NCBI GenBank assembly: GCA_045660265.1
Contig: JAZRDM010000041.1
Location: 1 to 45,345, forward strand
DNA from: Scatosoma sp045660265
GTDB lineage: Bacteria > Bacillota > Clostridia > Christensenellales > Borkfalkiaceae
DNA: 45,345 nucleotides
Direction: 5' to 3'
Shown: one piece after another, positions 1 through 8,197 of the stretch
Position numbering within the stretch: position 1 is the stretch's first letter
How the letters are laid out: the number at the start of each line of letters is the position of its first letter
Program-made: the position numbers and the translations under genes
Notes under the pieces: generated by a model
Told to the model about the DNA's origin: nothing
Database searches by the model: none
Seen by the model: the letters and a program-made list of their open reading frames with translations, nothing else

Positions 1-468
1 CATTTGCGCTTTTGCGAGCAATTCCACTACTTTTTCGTATTCGTTTTCAACTTCGGACACTTCGTAGTTCAAATAGCGATATTCCACTACGGCAGAAACG
101 CGAGAAAAACCGCCTGCGCCCTGTTCGCGCATTTTCGGAAGCTTGCCTTTCATTGCGGCAAGCTTTTGCTTGCGCTTAGAAAGCTGGGGTATGAGAACCA
201 GCATTTCGTCGAGCGTAATTCCAAATTCAGGAATGACCGTTTGCGAATTAAACACGTTCAATGCGTGTTTCACGATACGGATTTTGCGCTCAATTTCTTC
301 CAACTCTTTCTGCGTGGAAAGAAAATCGTATTCGGGGCGCACGCTCTCGGCATTTTCCCCCAAAGAAACGAGAAAATCCTTGCTCATTTCTTCCTTTTTC
401 AGGAGCGCAATGTAATCGTCGTTAAGTTTACGAAGCATTTTTCCTGCTTGCGATGATGTGTATTTCAT
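1..468 (-). CDS. Conserved hypothetical coiled-coil protein, cut by window edge
   Basis: The frame is open from an ATG at 468-466 to the left edge, giving 156 codons with no stop, so the C-terminus is missing. The product starts MKYTSSQAGKMLRKLND and is rich in Lys, Glu and Leu. Heptad-like stretches (residues about 10-60 and 95-115) suggest coiled coils, with no signal peptide or membrane segment. A ribosome site (AAAGGTAGG) lies before the ATG. It sits 20 nt after the 357-aa orphan gene and is probably the last visible gene of the transcript starting near 2085. It resembles small coiled-coil proteins of unknown function that I associate with Clostridia; no function can be given. The gene call is fairly sure, the function is not. 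Confidence 0.75.
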   Translation of the reverse strand, partial: MKYTSSQAGKMLRKLNDDYIALLKKEEMSKDFLVSLGENAESVRPEYDFLSTQKELEEIERKIRIVKHALNVFNSQTVIPEFGITLDEMLVLIPQLSKRKQKLAAMKGKLPKMREQGAGGFSRVSAVVEYRYLNYEVSEVENEYEKVVELLAKAQM

Positions 469-488
469 ATTTTATACCTACCTTTTCT

Positions 489-1562
489 TTATTTTTCTAC
501 TTTTATTCCCAGCTCTTCCCAAATATCCAAGCGAAAATCCATATACTTTTTATACTCTTTCAAATATTCTTCCTGCGTGATGATTAAATGCCCGTGCGCA
601 AACAATTCGTCGTCAATTTCGTTTTTCATGCGTTTGGAAAGCAGGGATAACAAACGGTTTGCGCCCGTAAGCTCTCCGCGGTAATATTCAAGCGATAAAA
701 AGTCCACTTCTTGTGCGTGCCCGAATAACTTATTCGCACCGTAAAAATACCCGTCGGAAAGCGCATAACCAAACGGAAACGTGTCGGTAATATCCCCATT
801 CTTTCGATGTCGATACACTCTCCAATCGATATTTCTTGCGCTCTCACGGGATAACTGTACGCTGTTTGACTTATATTCTTTCGCCGTCCAATTATGGCAA
901 GATTCCAAAACGAACGGCTCACCATCTTCCGTTTCGCAATCATAATAAGAACGCTTCGACTGCAAAATATCCCCTCGCTTAAAGGGAAGCGGAATATCCA
1001 GCCACAGCCCGTCAAATACGCCGTATAAAATATCGTTTTCCTGTTTCGTCAAACCCTGCGCGTCAATATCCGTCGGTTTTCCGCTTTTGTTCATCATCAC
1101 CGTGATGATACGGTTGGGATCGTCGAGCCGTTGCTTTTTCATTTCCACTTTCATGACGGGCAAATCAAAATCCTCTTTCAGGGCAGAGTATGCGGCGTTA
1201 TAAGTCGGATATACCCTTTTATAATTCTCACACCAATCCTTATCCCCTTCGCAATAAAAACGGTAACTGTACACGGCATTTTTCTCGTCGTAAAATTCAG
1301 TCAAAAGCGCGTTTTGCGTTTCTTTATAAGCGCGCAAATATTCGTATAAGCTTGGATACGGGTCGGTGTTCGTTCGCCTTTTGATTCCCTCGTCGGACAT
1401 TTCTTTCATCAGCGTATTCCAGCGGCTATGCTTTTCCGCAAGCGTGATATTTTTATTATTCCAAAGCAAAAAAGCCGTTTCCAAAGCCGAAAATTGATAT
1501 TCAATTTTTTCCAAATGCTCCCGTATATCCTGCGACGGAATCAACCAATAATACGTATTCAA
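489..1562 (-). CDS. Hypothetical protein, 357 aa, unknown function
   Basis: An intact 357-codon frame starting with TTG (1562-1560); no ATG with a better ribosome site lies near. The upstream stretch AGGGGCAG serves as a weak Shine-Dalgarno and overlaps the end of the HAD gene, 13 nt away, so the two are likely co-translated. The protein is soluble, rich in aromatic and charged residues (WLIPSQD near the start, several Trp/Tyr pairs), with no signal peptide or recognisable motif. Its middle part (about 185-200) has an acidic and aromatic run, GLWLDIPLPFKRGD, that looks like a domain border. I do not recognise the family. The Shine-Dalgarno stretch also matches the dispersed G-rich repeat of this window (1559-1576). 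Confidence 0.75.
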   Translation of the reverse strand: MNTYYWLIPSQDIREHLEKIEYQFSALETAFLLWNNKNITLAEKHSRWNTLMKEMSDEGIKRRTNTDPYPSLYEYLRAYKETQNALLTEFYDEKNAVYSYRFYCEGDKDWCENYKRVYPTYNAAYSALKEDFDLPVMKVEMKKQRLDDPNRIITVMMNKSGKPTDIDAQGLTKQENDILYGVFDGLWLDIPLPFKRGDILQSKRSYYDCETEDGEPFVLESCHNWTAKEYKSNSVQLSRESARNIDWRVYRHRKNGDITDTFPFGYALSDGYFYGANKLFGHAQEVDFLSLEYYRGELTGANRLLSLLSKRMKNEIDDELFAHGHLIITQEEYLKEYKKYMDFRLDIWEELGIKVEK

Positions 1563-1576
1563 CTCGTATCTGCCCC
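1559..1576 (-). repeat. Divergent copy of dispersed G-rich repeat
   Basis: The plus strand reads TCAACTCGTATCTGCCCC, close to TCAACGCATACCTGCCCC at 37534. It covers the junction of the HAD gene and the next gene, including the likely ribosome site. Three mismatches make membership less sure than for the other copies. Confidence 0.45.
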
Positions 1577-2052
1577 TATCTATTCAAAATTTCTATTGCC
1601 TTTTTAGCAAGTTCTTCGGTCAACCCACCGTTATAATTATCCGTTTTTACGTAACTGTCCGTCAAGCCACAGCTATCGTAATCAAATTGGTAATCATCTA
1701 AAATGACATAGGTTGCCACTTTGTTGCTCATCAAATAGTCCAATATCCCTTCGCCACGGCTAAGATACCGTTCGCCTACAAAATCGCGCGTTTTATCCAA
1801 AACACCTAATCCCTGCTTTTTCATTTTTTTGTCGAGATAATTTGCAAGTATGCCTTGATGGGCTTTATCCGTTTTACGCCAATCGTCCTTCCAAGTGGAA
1901 ACAAGTACGATTTCCGCGCCCGTTGCTTTTACAATCTTCGCAAGATTTTCCGCTTTTTTATCGTCGATGCCACGATACCCCACGCAACGCGAGCGCGAAC
2001 CCTCACAATTCAAAACCCCATCAATATCCAAAAATATAATTTTTATAAACAA
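1576..2052 (-). CDS. HAD-fold hydrolase-like protein
   Basis: The product begins MFIKIIFLDIDGVLN when started at TTG 2052-2050. The motif DIDGVLN is HAD motif I, with the two catalytic Asp; LVSTW further on fits motif II, and VILDDYQFDYD fits the acidic motif IV. This layout matches the HAD domain described in Swiss-Army-Knife RNA repair proteins, so a phosphatase or nucleotidase is likely, substrate unknown. The frame is open back to 2115, but the promoter at 2092-2123 would start RNA near 2085, so the longer start is unlikely. GGAAAG lies 10 nt before TTG 2052; GTG at 2070 is an alternative start. It is the first gene of a short transcript with the 357-aa and coiled-coil genes. Confidence 0.75.
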   Translation of the reverse strand: MFIKIIFLDIDGVLNCEGSRSRCVGYRGIDDKKAENLAKIVKATGAEIVLVSTWKDDWRKTDKAHQGILANYLDKKMKKQGLGVLDKTRDFVGERYLSRGEGILDYLMSNKVATYVILDDYQFDYDSCGLTDSYVKTDNYNGGLTEELAKKAIEILNR

Positions 2053-2091
2053 CTTCTTTAAACTTTCCACAAACCATCTCTTTACGCTCCT

Positions 2092-2123
2092 ATTATAAAC
2101 GATTGTATATACCAAAAAAGGTA
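2092..2123 (-). promoter_or_regulatory. Promoter with TACC-N6-GGTA element (copy 1)
   Basis: On the minus strand TACCTTTTTTGGTA (2123-2110) is followed after exactly 12 nt by TATAAT (2097-2092). The dyad replaces a normal -35 box. The same arrangement and spacing occur at 5829-5860 and 8878-8909. It lies between the stop of the SLOG gene (2126) and the HAD gene and would start RNA near 2085. Confidence 0.7.
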
Positions 2124-2125
2124 CT

Positions 2126-3067
2126 TTACAACTCTATTTTTACGCTTATCGGGTATAATTTTAAGATTTCGCAAATTTTTTGCATTTGTTTTTCCGTTGG
2201 GGTATATTCCGTTTCGATGTATTCTTCCTTCGTATTTGCTTTTATCCAACCCTTATCGCGCAAATAATTGGCGATATCGTATTGTGGATAGCTTGTAATG
2301 GGAATACGCTCGTCTAAATACACCCAAAAATCGGCGTGCCCGTTTTCAAACGCAGACAAATCCAAAATCATTCCGTCGGGCATGATATACATAGCCCCGT
2401 AAGGAATAGACTCCGTCTTTAATCGCGTGATAATCTCTCTTAAAACCGCTTCGTTTTGGTTGACCCGTTCGATATATTTCAAAAAATTATGCGCCGATAT
2501 ACAATTTAATTCCACGGCAAACAACTGATTATCGTGCATGGGCGCATACGGGATTTCCACTATGGGGATATTATTTTTTCGCGCCAACATCATCGTATTT
2601 CGCGTGCCAACAGTATTTATCGACGTAAACGCAACGACGAGCTTATTTTCAAATCCGCTTATATAATCGATCATTTGTTTATTGCGGATAGGCCCTGCTT
2701 TACGTTTATATTTTGCCCAATCCGCAGGAAACCTCTTGATGGGAATATTATATTCCTCGGCATATTTTTCGCCCAACATATCCGCGCCTTGACAATGTCC
2801 GCTTACGATTTCCGATTTAGAAATATCAATATGAAATTTTTTAATCAACTTCCCAAGCACTACTTTTAATAAACCATACGCCTCAAAATGTCTGCCGCCA
2901 CATACGAGTATTTTATAAGGCTTTCCGCTTGCGATTTTTCTCGGCGCAGCCAAATCTCTCTCCCAATCATCGAGATAGTCCTCTTTGTCAAAAACTTCTT
3001 CTTCGCTAATTCCAAACATTTCCATTGTTTGTCTTAACGACCTCATCACGCTTTTATTGATGTCCAT
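2126..3067 (-). CDS. SLOG/YspA-like (DUF2493-type) domain protein
   Basis: A 313-aa soluble protein. Residues about 50-175 form a Rossmann-like SLOG domain of the YspA type: ILVCGGRHF at the first strand, SGHCQGADMLGEKYAEE at the typical G-x-x-x-GAD loop and helix, then the FPADWAKYKRKAGPIRNKQM segment and VVAF strand. SLOG domains bind nucleotides or their derivatives and recur in bacterial conflict and stress systems; that role is family knowledge, not visible here. About 50 N-terminal and 130 C-terminal residues match nothing I know. GGAG lies 10 nt before the ATG. It follows the 311-aa gene by 15 nt and is the last gene of the transcript starting near 5822. Confidence 0.8.
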   Translation of the reverse strand: MDINKSVMRSLRQTMEMFGISEEEVFDKEDYLDDWERDLAAPRKIASGKPYKILVCGGRHFEAYGLLKVVLGKLIKKFHIDISKSEIVSGHCQGADMLGEKYAEEYNIPIKRFPADWAKYKRKAGPIRNKQMIDYISGFENKLVVAFTSINTVGTRNTMMLARKNNIPIVEIPYAPMHDNQLFAVELNCISAHNFLKYIERVNQNEAVLREIITRLKTESIPYGAMYIMPDGMILDLSAFENGHADFWVYLDERIPITSYPQYDIANYLRDKGWIKANTKEEYIETEYTPTEKQMQKICEILKLYPISVKIEL

Positions 3068-3082
3068 ACAATTTTTTCTCCT

Positions 3083-4018
3083 TTATACGTAGCCGGGGAC
3101 ACCGCGGCGGCACAGCTCCTCCCTTTCTATCACCTTATGAAAACATTCGTATTCAACGATAAGGTCTTGCAGCCATTTTCCGTGTTTTGCCCCTGCAAAC
3201 ATTTGATAGTATACGTAATCGTAATATCGTTCTTCATACGTCTTTGCTTCCATATAAAAATCGCGCTGATACAGCGTATCGTAATCCACGGGCAAATCCT
3301 TCATAAACGCGTAAAGCGAATGCCTTTTTTTGTTTTTCTTTTGAAAACGATTGCAAAACTCGTCCACCGCCGCATAAAACCATTCCCTTTTATGTTCGTA
3401 TAAATGCGCAAACGCATATTGCATTTTTTGCTTTTCCGTGGAATGACCGCGCCGATAGAGTACTTCGTAATTTCTAATAATGAAATCGTACATATTTCGG
3501 ATTTCTTCTTCCGTAAAGCTCCGTTTGTCGTATAACGGCTGAAAATACTCCCAAAAGCGTTTGGTTTCCTGCGGCTCGTTTTTTCGGTTGTAGCCAAATT
3601 CTTTTTTAATTTGCGCAAAAGGTTTGGGGGATTTAATATGCGCGTTCCGCTTTTCATATACGTAGCAAAGTGGCCGCCACCAGCCTTCAAAATCCCCAAA
3701 GCCGAGCATCAAGAAAAACGTTTCGTCCCACTCGTAATTTTCGCTTTTGATATCTCGCACCCTTCGACAATCCTTAAGACTCGTAGTGGAAATAATTTCC
3801 AATAACTCGCAATCCCCCTTGACCTGTAAGCAATATGCTTTAAAGCTTTTAATCAGCTCTTTTTTGCTCGTTTTGTAACGCTTTTGATCAAGGATAAAAT
3901 CAAATTTCAGCTTTTCGCTATCGTCAACAGCGTGCACGGAAACGTATTTCCCCTCTTTTTTGTACGGCAGCTTTACGTTCTGCTTACAATACAAATAAAT
4001 GCGCTTAATTTCTTGCAT
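3083..4018 (-). CDS. Hypothetical protein, 311 aa, unknown function
   Basis: A 311-aa intact frame whose ATG overlaps the stop of the preceding gene by one base (TAATG at 4020-4016), so translation is probably coupled. The protein is strongly basic and aromatic, full of Tyr, Trp, Lys and Arg, with no signal peptide or membrane segment. An FLMLGFGDFEGWW segment (about residues 101-113) and a long charged helical region (about 135-240) can be seen. No family was recognised. Its place between the leucine-rich-repeat genes and the SLOG gene in one transcript suggests a shared role, but that is inference. Confidence 0.75.
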   Translation of the reverse strand: MQEIKRIYLYCKQNVKLPYKKEGKYVSVHAVDDSEKLKFDFILDQKRYKTSKKELIKSFKAYCLQVKGDCELLEIISTTSLKDCRRVRDIKSENYEWDETFFLMLGFGDFEGWWRPLCYVYEKRNAHIKSPKPFAQIKKEFGYNRKNEPQETKRFWEYFQPLYDKRSFTEEEIRNMYDFIIRNYEVLYRRGHSTEKQKMQYAFAHLYEHKREWFYAAVDEFCNRFQKKNKKRHSLYAFMKDLPVDYDTLYQRDFYMEAKTYEERYYDYVYYQMFAGAKHGKWLQDLIVEYECFHKVIEREELCRRGVPGYV

Positions 4019-4401
4019 TATTCCACCACAATTTCATACGTATTTTTAGGCAATTTCCACGCAAGGGCAAACCGTTCCGCTTTTTCTTTTGCCTCCTGCG
4101 GCACGACGAACGTCACCTTGGACAATCCACCCGTCGACATCTCCTTCCCCAAAGAATTTTCGCGTGTCATATCCAAAAAACGAAAGATATCCCACGCCTC
4201 CGCCCCACCCGTAAGAAAGCCGCGTACGCCATTTACAAGCAAAGATTGCCAAGTATTGTAAATTGCCTGAAACAGCTGCGCGCAACCCGTCTTTTCTATC
4301 AGGGCAAGCTCTGCTTGCAAACGCGATTTTTCGTTATCCGCAGGGCATTCAAAATATATAAGTTGTTCTATAAACCCGTTCCATTTTTCAAACGCCGTCA
4401 T
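4018..4401 (-). CDS. Small hypothetical protein, 127 aa
   Basis: The frame is open back to 4572, but the supported start is the ATG at 4401-4399 (MTAFEKWNGF), with GGTGGG 9 nt upstream. An ATG at 4410 is also possible. From 4401 the gene overlaps the last 14 nt of the LRR-CPCC gene, which is typical of coupled genes, while a start at 4572 would overlap it by over 180 nt. The product has an N-terminal helical part, a central GAEAWDIFRFLDMTREN segment and a C-terminal KVTFVVPQEAKEKAERFALAWKLP that looks like a beta-alpha unit. The family was not recognised. Confidence 0.7.
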   Translation of the reverse strand: MTAFEKWNGFIEQLIYFECPADNEKSRLQAELALIEKTGCAQLFQAIYNTWQSLLVNGVRGFLTGGAEAWDIFRFLDMTRENSLGKEMSTGGLSKVTFVVPQEAKEKAERFALAWKLPKNTYEIVVE

Positions 4402-5191
4402 CTTCTTCATCCCACCAAAATATATCGTCCCAGTCAGGGACAAACGTACAATTCGGGTTCTCTTCGCACCATTTGTGATACCGCCGTTTATATTCGTTGA
4501 AGGTATAGCCGCGGACGCCTTTTTCGTCAGGATGCGCTTCATACCACGCATCGTCCATCCAATTACATCCATCGCAACGCTCGTAAGAATTGTACGTATG
4601 AAACATCATCTTTCCACAAACAGGGCAAAGATGACGGTATTCAATCCCATCCGTTTTATAATATACGTTCGGCTCGCCGCCAAATAAATTAAGCCGTTGG
4701 CTTTTTACAACCCTTTCCCACTGCTCGCGACTGCCGTCAAAAAAAACGCTTATCAACTCGTCACACCGTTCAAAGGGATAAGAAATCTCTTCCACACTTT
4801 CAGACATATATACAGTGAGCAAATTTTCGCTCTCCGCAAACGCATGATAGCCGATTGATTTTACGCCGTCAGGGATAACGAGATGCCTAGGCGCTTTATG
4901 CAAAAACGCCATATTACCGATGCGTTTTATACTTCCGTCCGTAGGAATAACGCTATCCGCCGCCCCTGCAATCAATTCCCCGTTCTTGGAAATTAAGCAA
5001 TTATCTTTTACGTAATAGTTTGGATTTCCCTCTTCCACGATAAACTTTTCTACGCTACCGCAAAGCCCTATCACTTCGCCGTTGACCGTATCCATAAACG
5101 CAGGAATATGCAACGTTTTCAAACCATCGTCCAAGTTCAGCATTTCGCACTTCCCGTCTTTCACCCAATAAGAAATTCCGTTGATTTTCAT
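4388..5191 (-). CDS. LRR_5 (BspA-like) protein with C-terminal CPCC zinc-type domain
   Basis: A 267-aa protein with two parts. Residues about 35-155 are degenerate leucine-rich repeats of the BspA/LRR_5 kind (LVIPDGVKSIGYHAFAESENL, and a CDELISVFFDG strand). Residues about 188-240 hold CPVCGKM, then YERCDGCNWMDD and a PDEKGVRGYTFNEYKRRY end, the pattern of the cysteine-rich CPCC family, probably binding zinc through four Cys. There is no signal peptide, so unlike surface BspA proteins it should be cytoplasmic. The ATG overlaps the stop of the preceding LRR gene by 4 nt (ATGA). A paired LRR protein just upstream suggests duplication. The binding partner is unknown. Confidence 0.8.
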   Translation of the reverse strand: MKINGISYWVKDGKCEMLNLDDGLKTLHIPAFMDTVNGEVIGLCGSVEKFIVEEGNPNYYVKDNCLISKNGELIAGAADSVIPTDGSIKRIGNMAFLHKAPRHLVIPDGVKSIGYHAFAESENLLTVYMSESVEEISYPFERCDELISVFFDGSREQWERVVKSQRLNLFGGEPNVYYKTDGIEYRHLCPVCGKMMFHTYNSYERCDGCNWMDDAWYEAHPDEKGVRGYTFNEYKRRYHKWCEENPNCTFVPDWDDIFWWDEEDDGV

Positions 5192-5793
5192 TTCTTTCCC
5201 TCCGCAATTTGAAAATCCAAGCCGTTTCTTTTTGCCCAGCCGTGCGCGTAGCTGTTTTTATGGACGATATACGTCTTGTTTTTATAGCCGTTTTCCGTTA
5301 TCAAATCTACTTGCTCCAAAATTCTATGCTTTACGATTTTTTTCACGCTTTTGGGAATGGCAAGCTCTTGTAAGCTATCGCATCCTGCAAACGCGTACGC
5401 GTCCAATTCTTGTAAGCCTTCGCTGAGCGTAACCTTTTCCAGGCCCGTATTTGCAAACGCTTCGTAGTTGATTTTTTCAATCGCGGAAGGGATTTCAATT
5501 TCTTTGATCTCGGCTCTATACATAAACGCGCCGCCTGCAATTTGCGTAACAGAGCCGTCCGCAGGGATTTTTGCGCCCTTTACGGCGAGCATAAGCGCCT
5601 TTTTATCCCGCCAGATAAGACAGCCGTCCTGCATATAAAAATGCGCGTTGCCTTCTTCGATGGTGATAGAATCAAAGCCTTCTACGCACATCAAATTGTA
5701 GACGGCGTAATCTACGCCAACAGCGTCTTTGGGAATAACCAAATTTTTATCGTTTTCATCAAAATCAACAATCAAACCATTTACAATTTCCAT
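5188..5793 (-). CDS. LRR_5 (BspA-like) leucine-rich-repeat protein
   Basis: A 201-aa protein with repeats of the kind IEIPSAIEKINYEAFANTGLEKV and LSEGLQELDAYAFAGCDSLQEL, typical of LRR_5. The end, NGYKNKTYIVHKNSYAHGWAKRNGLDF, is the usual closing strand-and-helix of BspA-like proteins. It has no signal peptide, lipobox or wall anchor, so it is probably cytoplasmic. It is the first gene after the promoter at 5829-5860, with AGAGG 8 nt before the ATG, and overlaps the next LRR gene by 4 nt. The N-terminal parts of the two neighbours are alike (GNAHFYMQDGCLI against GNPNYYVKDNCLI), which supports tandem duplication. Confidence 0.8.
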   Translation of the reverse strand: MEIVNGLIVDFDENDKNLVIPKDAVGVDYAVYNLMCVEGFDSITIEEGNAHFYMQDGCLIWRDKKALMLAVKGAKIPADGSVTQIAGGAFMYRAEIKEIEIPSAIEKINYEAFANTGLEKVTLSEGLQELDAYAFAGCDSLQELAIPKSVKKIVKHRILEQVDLITENGYKNKTYIVHKNSYAHGWAKRNGLDFQIAEGKK

Positions 5794-5828
5794 AATCTAT
5801 ACCTCTACTTTCATTTTTTTACAATACT

Positions 5829-5860
5829 ATAATACACAAACCAACATACCAAAAACGGTA
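5829..5860 (-). promoter_or_regulatory. Promoter with TACC-N6-GGTA element (copy 2)
   Basis: On the minus strand TACCG-type dyad TACCGTTTTTGGTA lies at 5860-5847 and TATTAT at 5834-5829, 12 nt apart, as in the copies at 2092 and 8878. RNA would start near 5822, 29 nt before the first LRR gene. From 5866 to 6010 I see only AT-rich sequence. Confidence 0.7.
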
Positions 5861-6010
5861 CATTAAACTTTAATTTTTTAATTTTTTTTCATGAAAAGGA
5901 AAGGAAGCGTATTATAGCATACTTTTTCGCGGGGATTAACTAAAAATAGGTGGCCGCGAAAAAAATTTTGCAAACGCAGTTTTGCTCATTTTCGCTTATT
6001 TATTTTTTAG

Positions 6011-6039
6011 TTGATTTTTATCATAGATTATGCTATACT
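6011..6039 (+). promoter_or_regulatory. Sigma-A-type promoter of the DUF2779 gene
   Basis: TTGATT (6011-6016), a 17-nt spacer and TATACT (6034-6039). RNA would start near 6046, which rules out the ATG at 6030 and supports the start at 6075. Confidence 0.7.
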
Positions 6040-6074
6040 ATACATACACTTACAAAAGAAGGAAAACGACGGCT

Positions 6075-7574
6075 ATGTTTCATTTCAGTAAATCAAAATA
6101 CACGTCTTTTATTCAATGCCCGAAAATGCTTTGGCTGAAAACGTATCATCCCGAGCTCGCCGTCGAAGATCCGTCCGCGCAGGACAGAATGACGAAAGGC
6201 AACGTCGTAGGTGATTTGGCTATGGGATTATTCGGTGAATACGAAGAAGTTACCGCCTATAACCAAGACGGCAAAATCGACATTTCTAAAATGATTGAAA
6301 ATACCACAGATGCTATTAAACGCGGCGTGGAAAACATTTGCGAAGCTTCCTTTTCCCACGAAGGTTTATACTGCGCTGTGGATATTTTGCGTAAAGAAAA
6401 AGACGGCTACGCCATCTACGAAGTGAAAAGCTCTACCGAGCCAAAATATATCTATATCGTCGATATTTCCTATCAAAAATACGTCCTTGAAAAATGTGGT
6501 GTAAAAGTAACGGGTACTTACGTTGTCAATATCGACAGCGATTATCTCTTCGATGGTACGCTCGATATTCAAAAGCTTTTCAAAATCACGGACGTTTCCG
6601 CGCTTGTAGAACAAGAATATGGTATTCACCACATTGAAGCAGAATTAGATTACGCAAAACGCACGCTTGAATCCAAAGACGAACCCGACCTTGATTTATC
6701 GGTCGGTTGTCAAAATCCCTATCCTTGTGCGTTTTGGAAATATTGTTCTCGTCACATACCTACCCCGTCCGTTTTTGACATTTACCGTATGTCGTTTACG
6801 AAAGCTCTTGAACTTTACAAGCAAGGGATTACGGACGTAAAAGACGTGTTGGCAAGCGCAAAATTGAATGCTTTGCAAAAGCAACAAATTGATTATATCT
6901 TAAACGACAAACCTGCCTACGTAGATAAAGACGGCATTAAATCGTTCTTAAACGGACTTTCCTATCCCTTGTATTTCTTAGATTTTGAAACAATGCAGCT
7001 CGTTATTCCAGAATATCCTAATTCCCATCCCTATCAGCAAATCACCTTCCAATATTCACTCCACTATATCGAAAGCGAAAACGGTGAATTGAAACATAAG
7101 GAATTTTTGGGTATATCGGGCGAAGATTCCCGTCGTGCTTTGGCGGAACAACTAGTTGCGGATATCCCCGAAAACGCTTGCGTTTTGGCTTATAACCGCG
7201 GCTTTGAACGTGGTCGCATTAAAGAACTTTCAAAGCTCTTCCCCGATTTAGCGAATAAGTTGATGAAAATTCACGCCAATATTCAAGATTTAATAGACCC
7301 GTTCCACCACGGGCATTATTACAATAACGCAATCGGCAATTCTTTCTCTATTAAGAGTGTGTTGCCTGCGATGTTCCCAGGTGACCCAGAACTCGATTAT
7401 CACAACCTGGAAGGTGTACATAACGGCGGCGAGGCAATGACGTTATATCCACTCATTAAAGATATGCCCCCTGCCGAGCAAGAAATTGCGAGAAAAAATC
7501 TCTTGAAATACTGCGAACTCGACACCTACGCCATGGTGAAAATCTGGCAAAAATTAAAAGAACTTTGCGAATAA
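6075..7574 (+). CDS. DUF2779 protein: RecB/Cas4-like nuclease plus RNase H-like exonuclease domain
   Basis: A 499-aa protein from ATG 6075 (MFHFSKSKY); GAAGGA lies upstream. Residues 1-about 220 look like a RecB/Cas4-type PD-(D/E)XK nuclease: SKYTSFIQCPKMLW at the start, CAVDILRK and YEVKSS as the D...ExK core, and a C-x5-C-x5-C cluster (CQNPYPCAFWKYC) that with the first Cys could hold an iron-sulfur cluster. Residues about 285-495 are the DUF2779 domain, with LDFET, AYNRGFERGRI, NIQDLIDPF and CELDTYAMV, matching the acidic motifs of DEDD exonucleases. It is monocistronic, divergent from the LRR operon and closed by a terminator. Role: DNA or RNA processing, perhaps defence or repair; the substrate is unknown. 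Confidence 0.85.
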   Translation: MFHFSKSKYTSFIQCPKMLWLKTYHPELAVEDPSAQDRMTKGNVVGDLAMGLFGEYEEVTAYNQDGKIDISKMIENTTDAIKRGVENICEASFSHEGLYCAVDILRKEKDGYAIYEVKSSTEPKYIYIVDISYQKYVLEKCGVKVTGTYVVNIDSDYLFDGTLDIQKLFKITDVSALVEQEYGIHHIEAELDYAKRTLESKDEPDLDLSVGCQNPYPCAFWKYCSRHIPTPSVFDIYRMSFTKALELYKQGITDVKDVLASAKLNALQKQQIDYILNDKPAYVDKDGIKSFLNGLSYPLYFLDFETMQLVIPEYPNSHPYQQITFQYSLHYIESENGELKHKEFLGISGEDSRRALAEQLVADIPENACVLAYNRGFERGRIKELSKLFPDLANKLMKIHANIQDLIDPFHHGHYYNNAIGNSFSIKSVLPAMFPGDPELDYHNLEGVHNGGEAMTLYPLIKDMPPAEQEIARKNLLKYCELDTYAMVKIWQKLKELCE

Positions 7575-7591
7575 TTCCATATAATAGTACT

Positions 7592-7623
7592 GCCCGTTGG
7601 TTTTCACCAACGGGCGGCTTTTG
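7592..7623 (+). terminator. Terminator after the DUF2779 gene
   Basis: A perfect 9-bp stem GCCCGTTGG/CCAACGGGC (7592-7615, 6-nt loop) followed by GGCTTTTG. It separates convergent genes; the T tail is on the plus strand. Confidence 0.75.
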
Positions 7624-8178
7624 TCATCTTACTTCTGCTTTTTTTAAGTCAATATACAATTCAGAGGTGACTCTTTTATTAAACCTATCGTTAATATAGA
7701 AATAATAATCTTTTTCCTCTCGCATATCAAACATATTCGTTGCAAATTCCGGATCATAACCATTAATAGGTCCGTCTTCATGACCGTACATTTTTATACT
7801 GTCTTTCATAACATCCAAAGCAATCATAAAATGGGCGCAGCATTTTACTTCTTCCATTGGCAATTTTTCATCTTTGCCCTCAAAAATAGACAAGAGTGCT
7901 TGCTCTAATTTTTTCATTTTGCTTAACGACAACGATTCTTTATCCTCATCAAATTTATCATCCAATCTTTCGGAAAATTTCTTCATGTAAATAATACCAC
8001 CTTCTCCGTCAAACATGGAATTTTCGGTAAATGCAAACTCTCTCCACTTTTCTCGCAAAACCTTTTTTGCTTCTTCAAACGATTCAAAAATAAAGTTTGT
8101 CATTTTAACATCTTCGTAATCATACGCCACTTCGGGAAGCGACGTTCTTATTGTTAAAACCCACATTTCTTTTTTCAT
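7624..8178 (-). CDS. Hypothetical protein, 184 aa
   Basis: Start chosen at ATG 8178 (MKKEMWVLTIRTS) because GGGAG lies 8 nt upstream; an ATG at 8193 has no spaced ribosome site. The protein is acidic and soluble, with an N-terminal strand (MWVLTIRT), a helix FESFEEAKKVLREKWREFAF and later a YYFYINDRFNKRVTSELYIDLKK end that looks like beta strands. No catalytic motif was recognised. It follows the PD-(D/E)XK-like gene by 19 nt and shares its promoter, so the two may act together, for example as effector and partner; this is inference. Confidence 0.75.
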   Translation of the reverse strand: MKKEMWVLTIRTSLPEVAYDYEDVKMTNFIFESFEEAKKVLREKWREFAFTENSMFDGEGGIIYMKKFSERLDDKFDEDKESLSLSKMKKLEQALLSIFEGKDEKLPMEEVKCCAHFMIALDVMKDSIKMYGHEDGPINGYDPEFATNMFDMREEKDYYFYINDRFNKRVTSELYIDLKKAEVR

Positions 8179-8197
8179 AATTTTTTCTCCCATTGTT

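Noticed and set aside
2033..2090. An 18-codon frame starting at an ATG after AGGAG, overlapping the start of the HAD gene
   Set aside because: The AGGAG touches the -10 box of the promoter at 2092 and would lie before the RNA start; the short frame ends at TGA and has no support as a gene or leader.
4402..4572. Longer start for the 127-aa protein
   Set aside because: It would overlap the LRR-CPCC gene by over 180 nt; the extra residues look like an out-of-frame translation and the ATG at 4401 has a ribosome site.
6030..6074. ATG at 6030 as start of the DUF2779 gene
   Set aside because: It overlaps the -10 box of the gene's own promoter.
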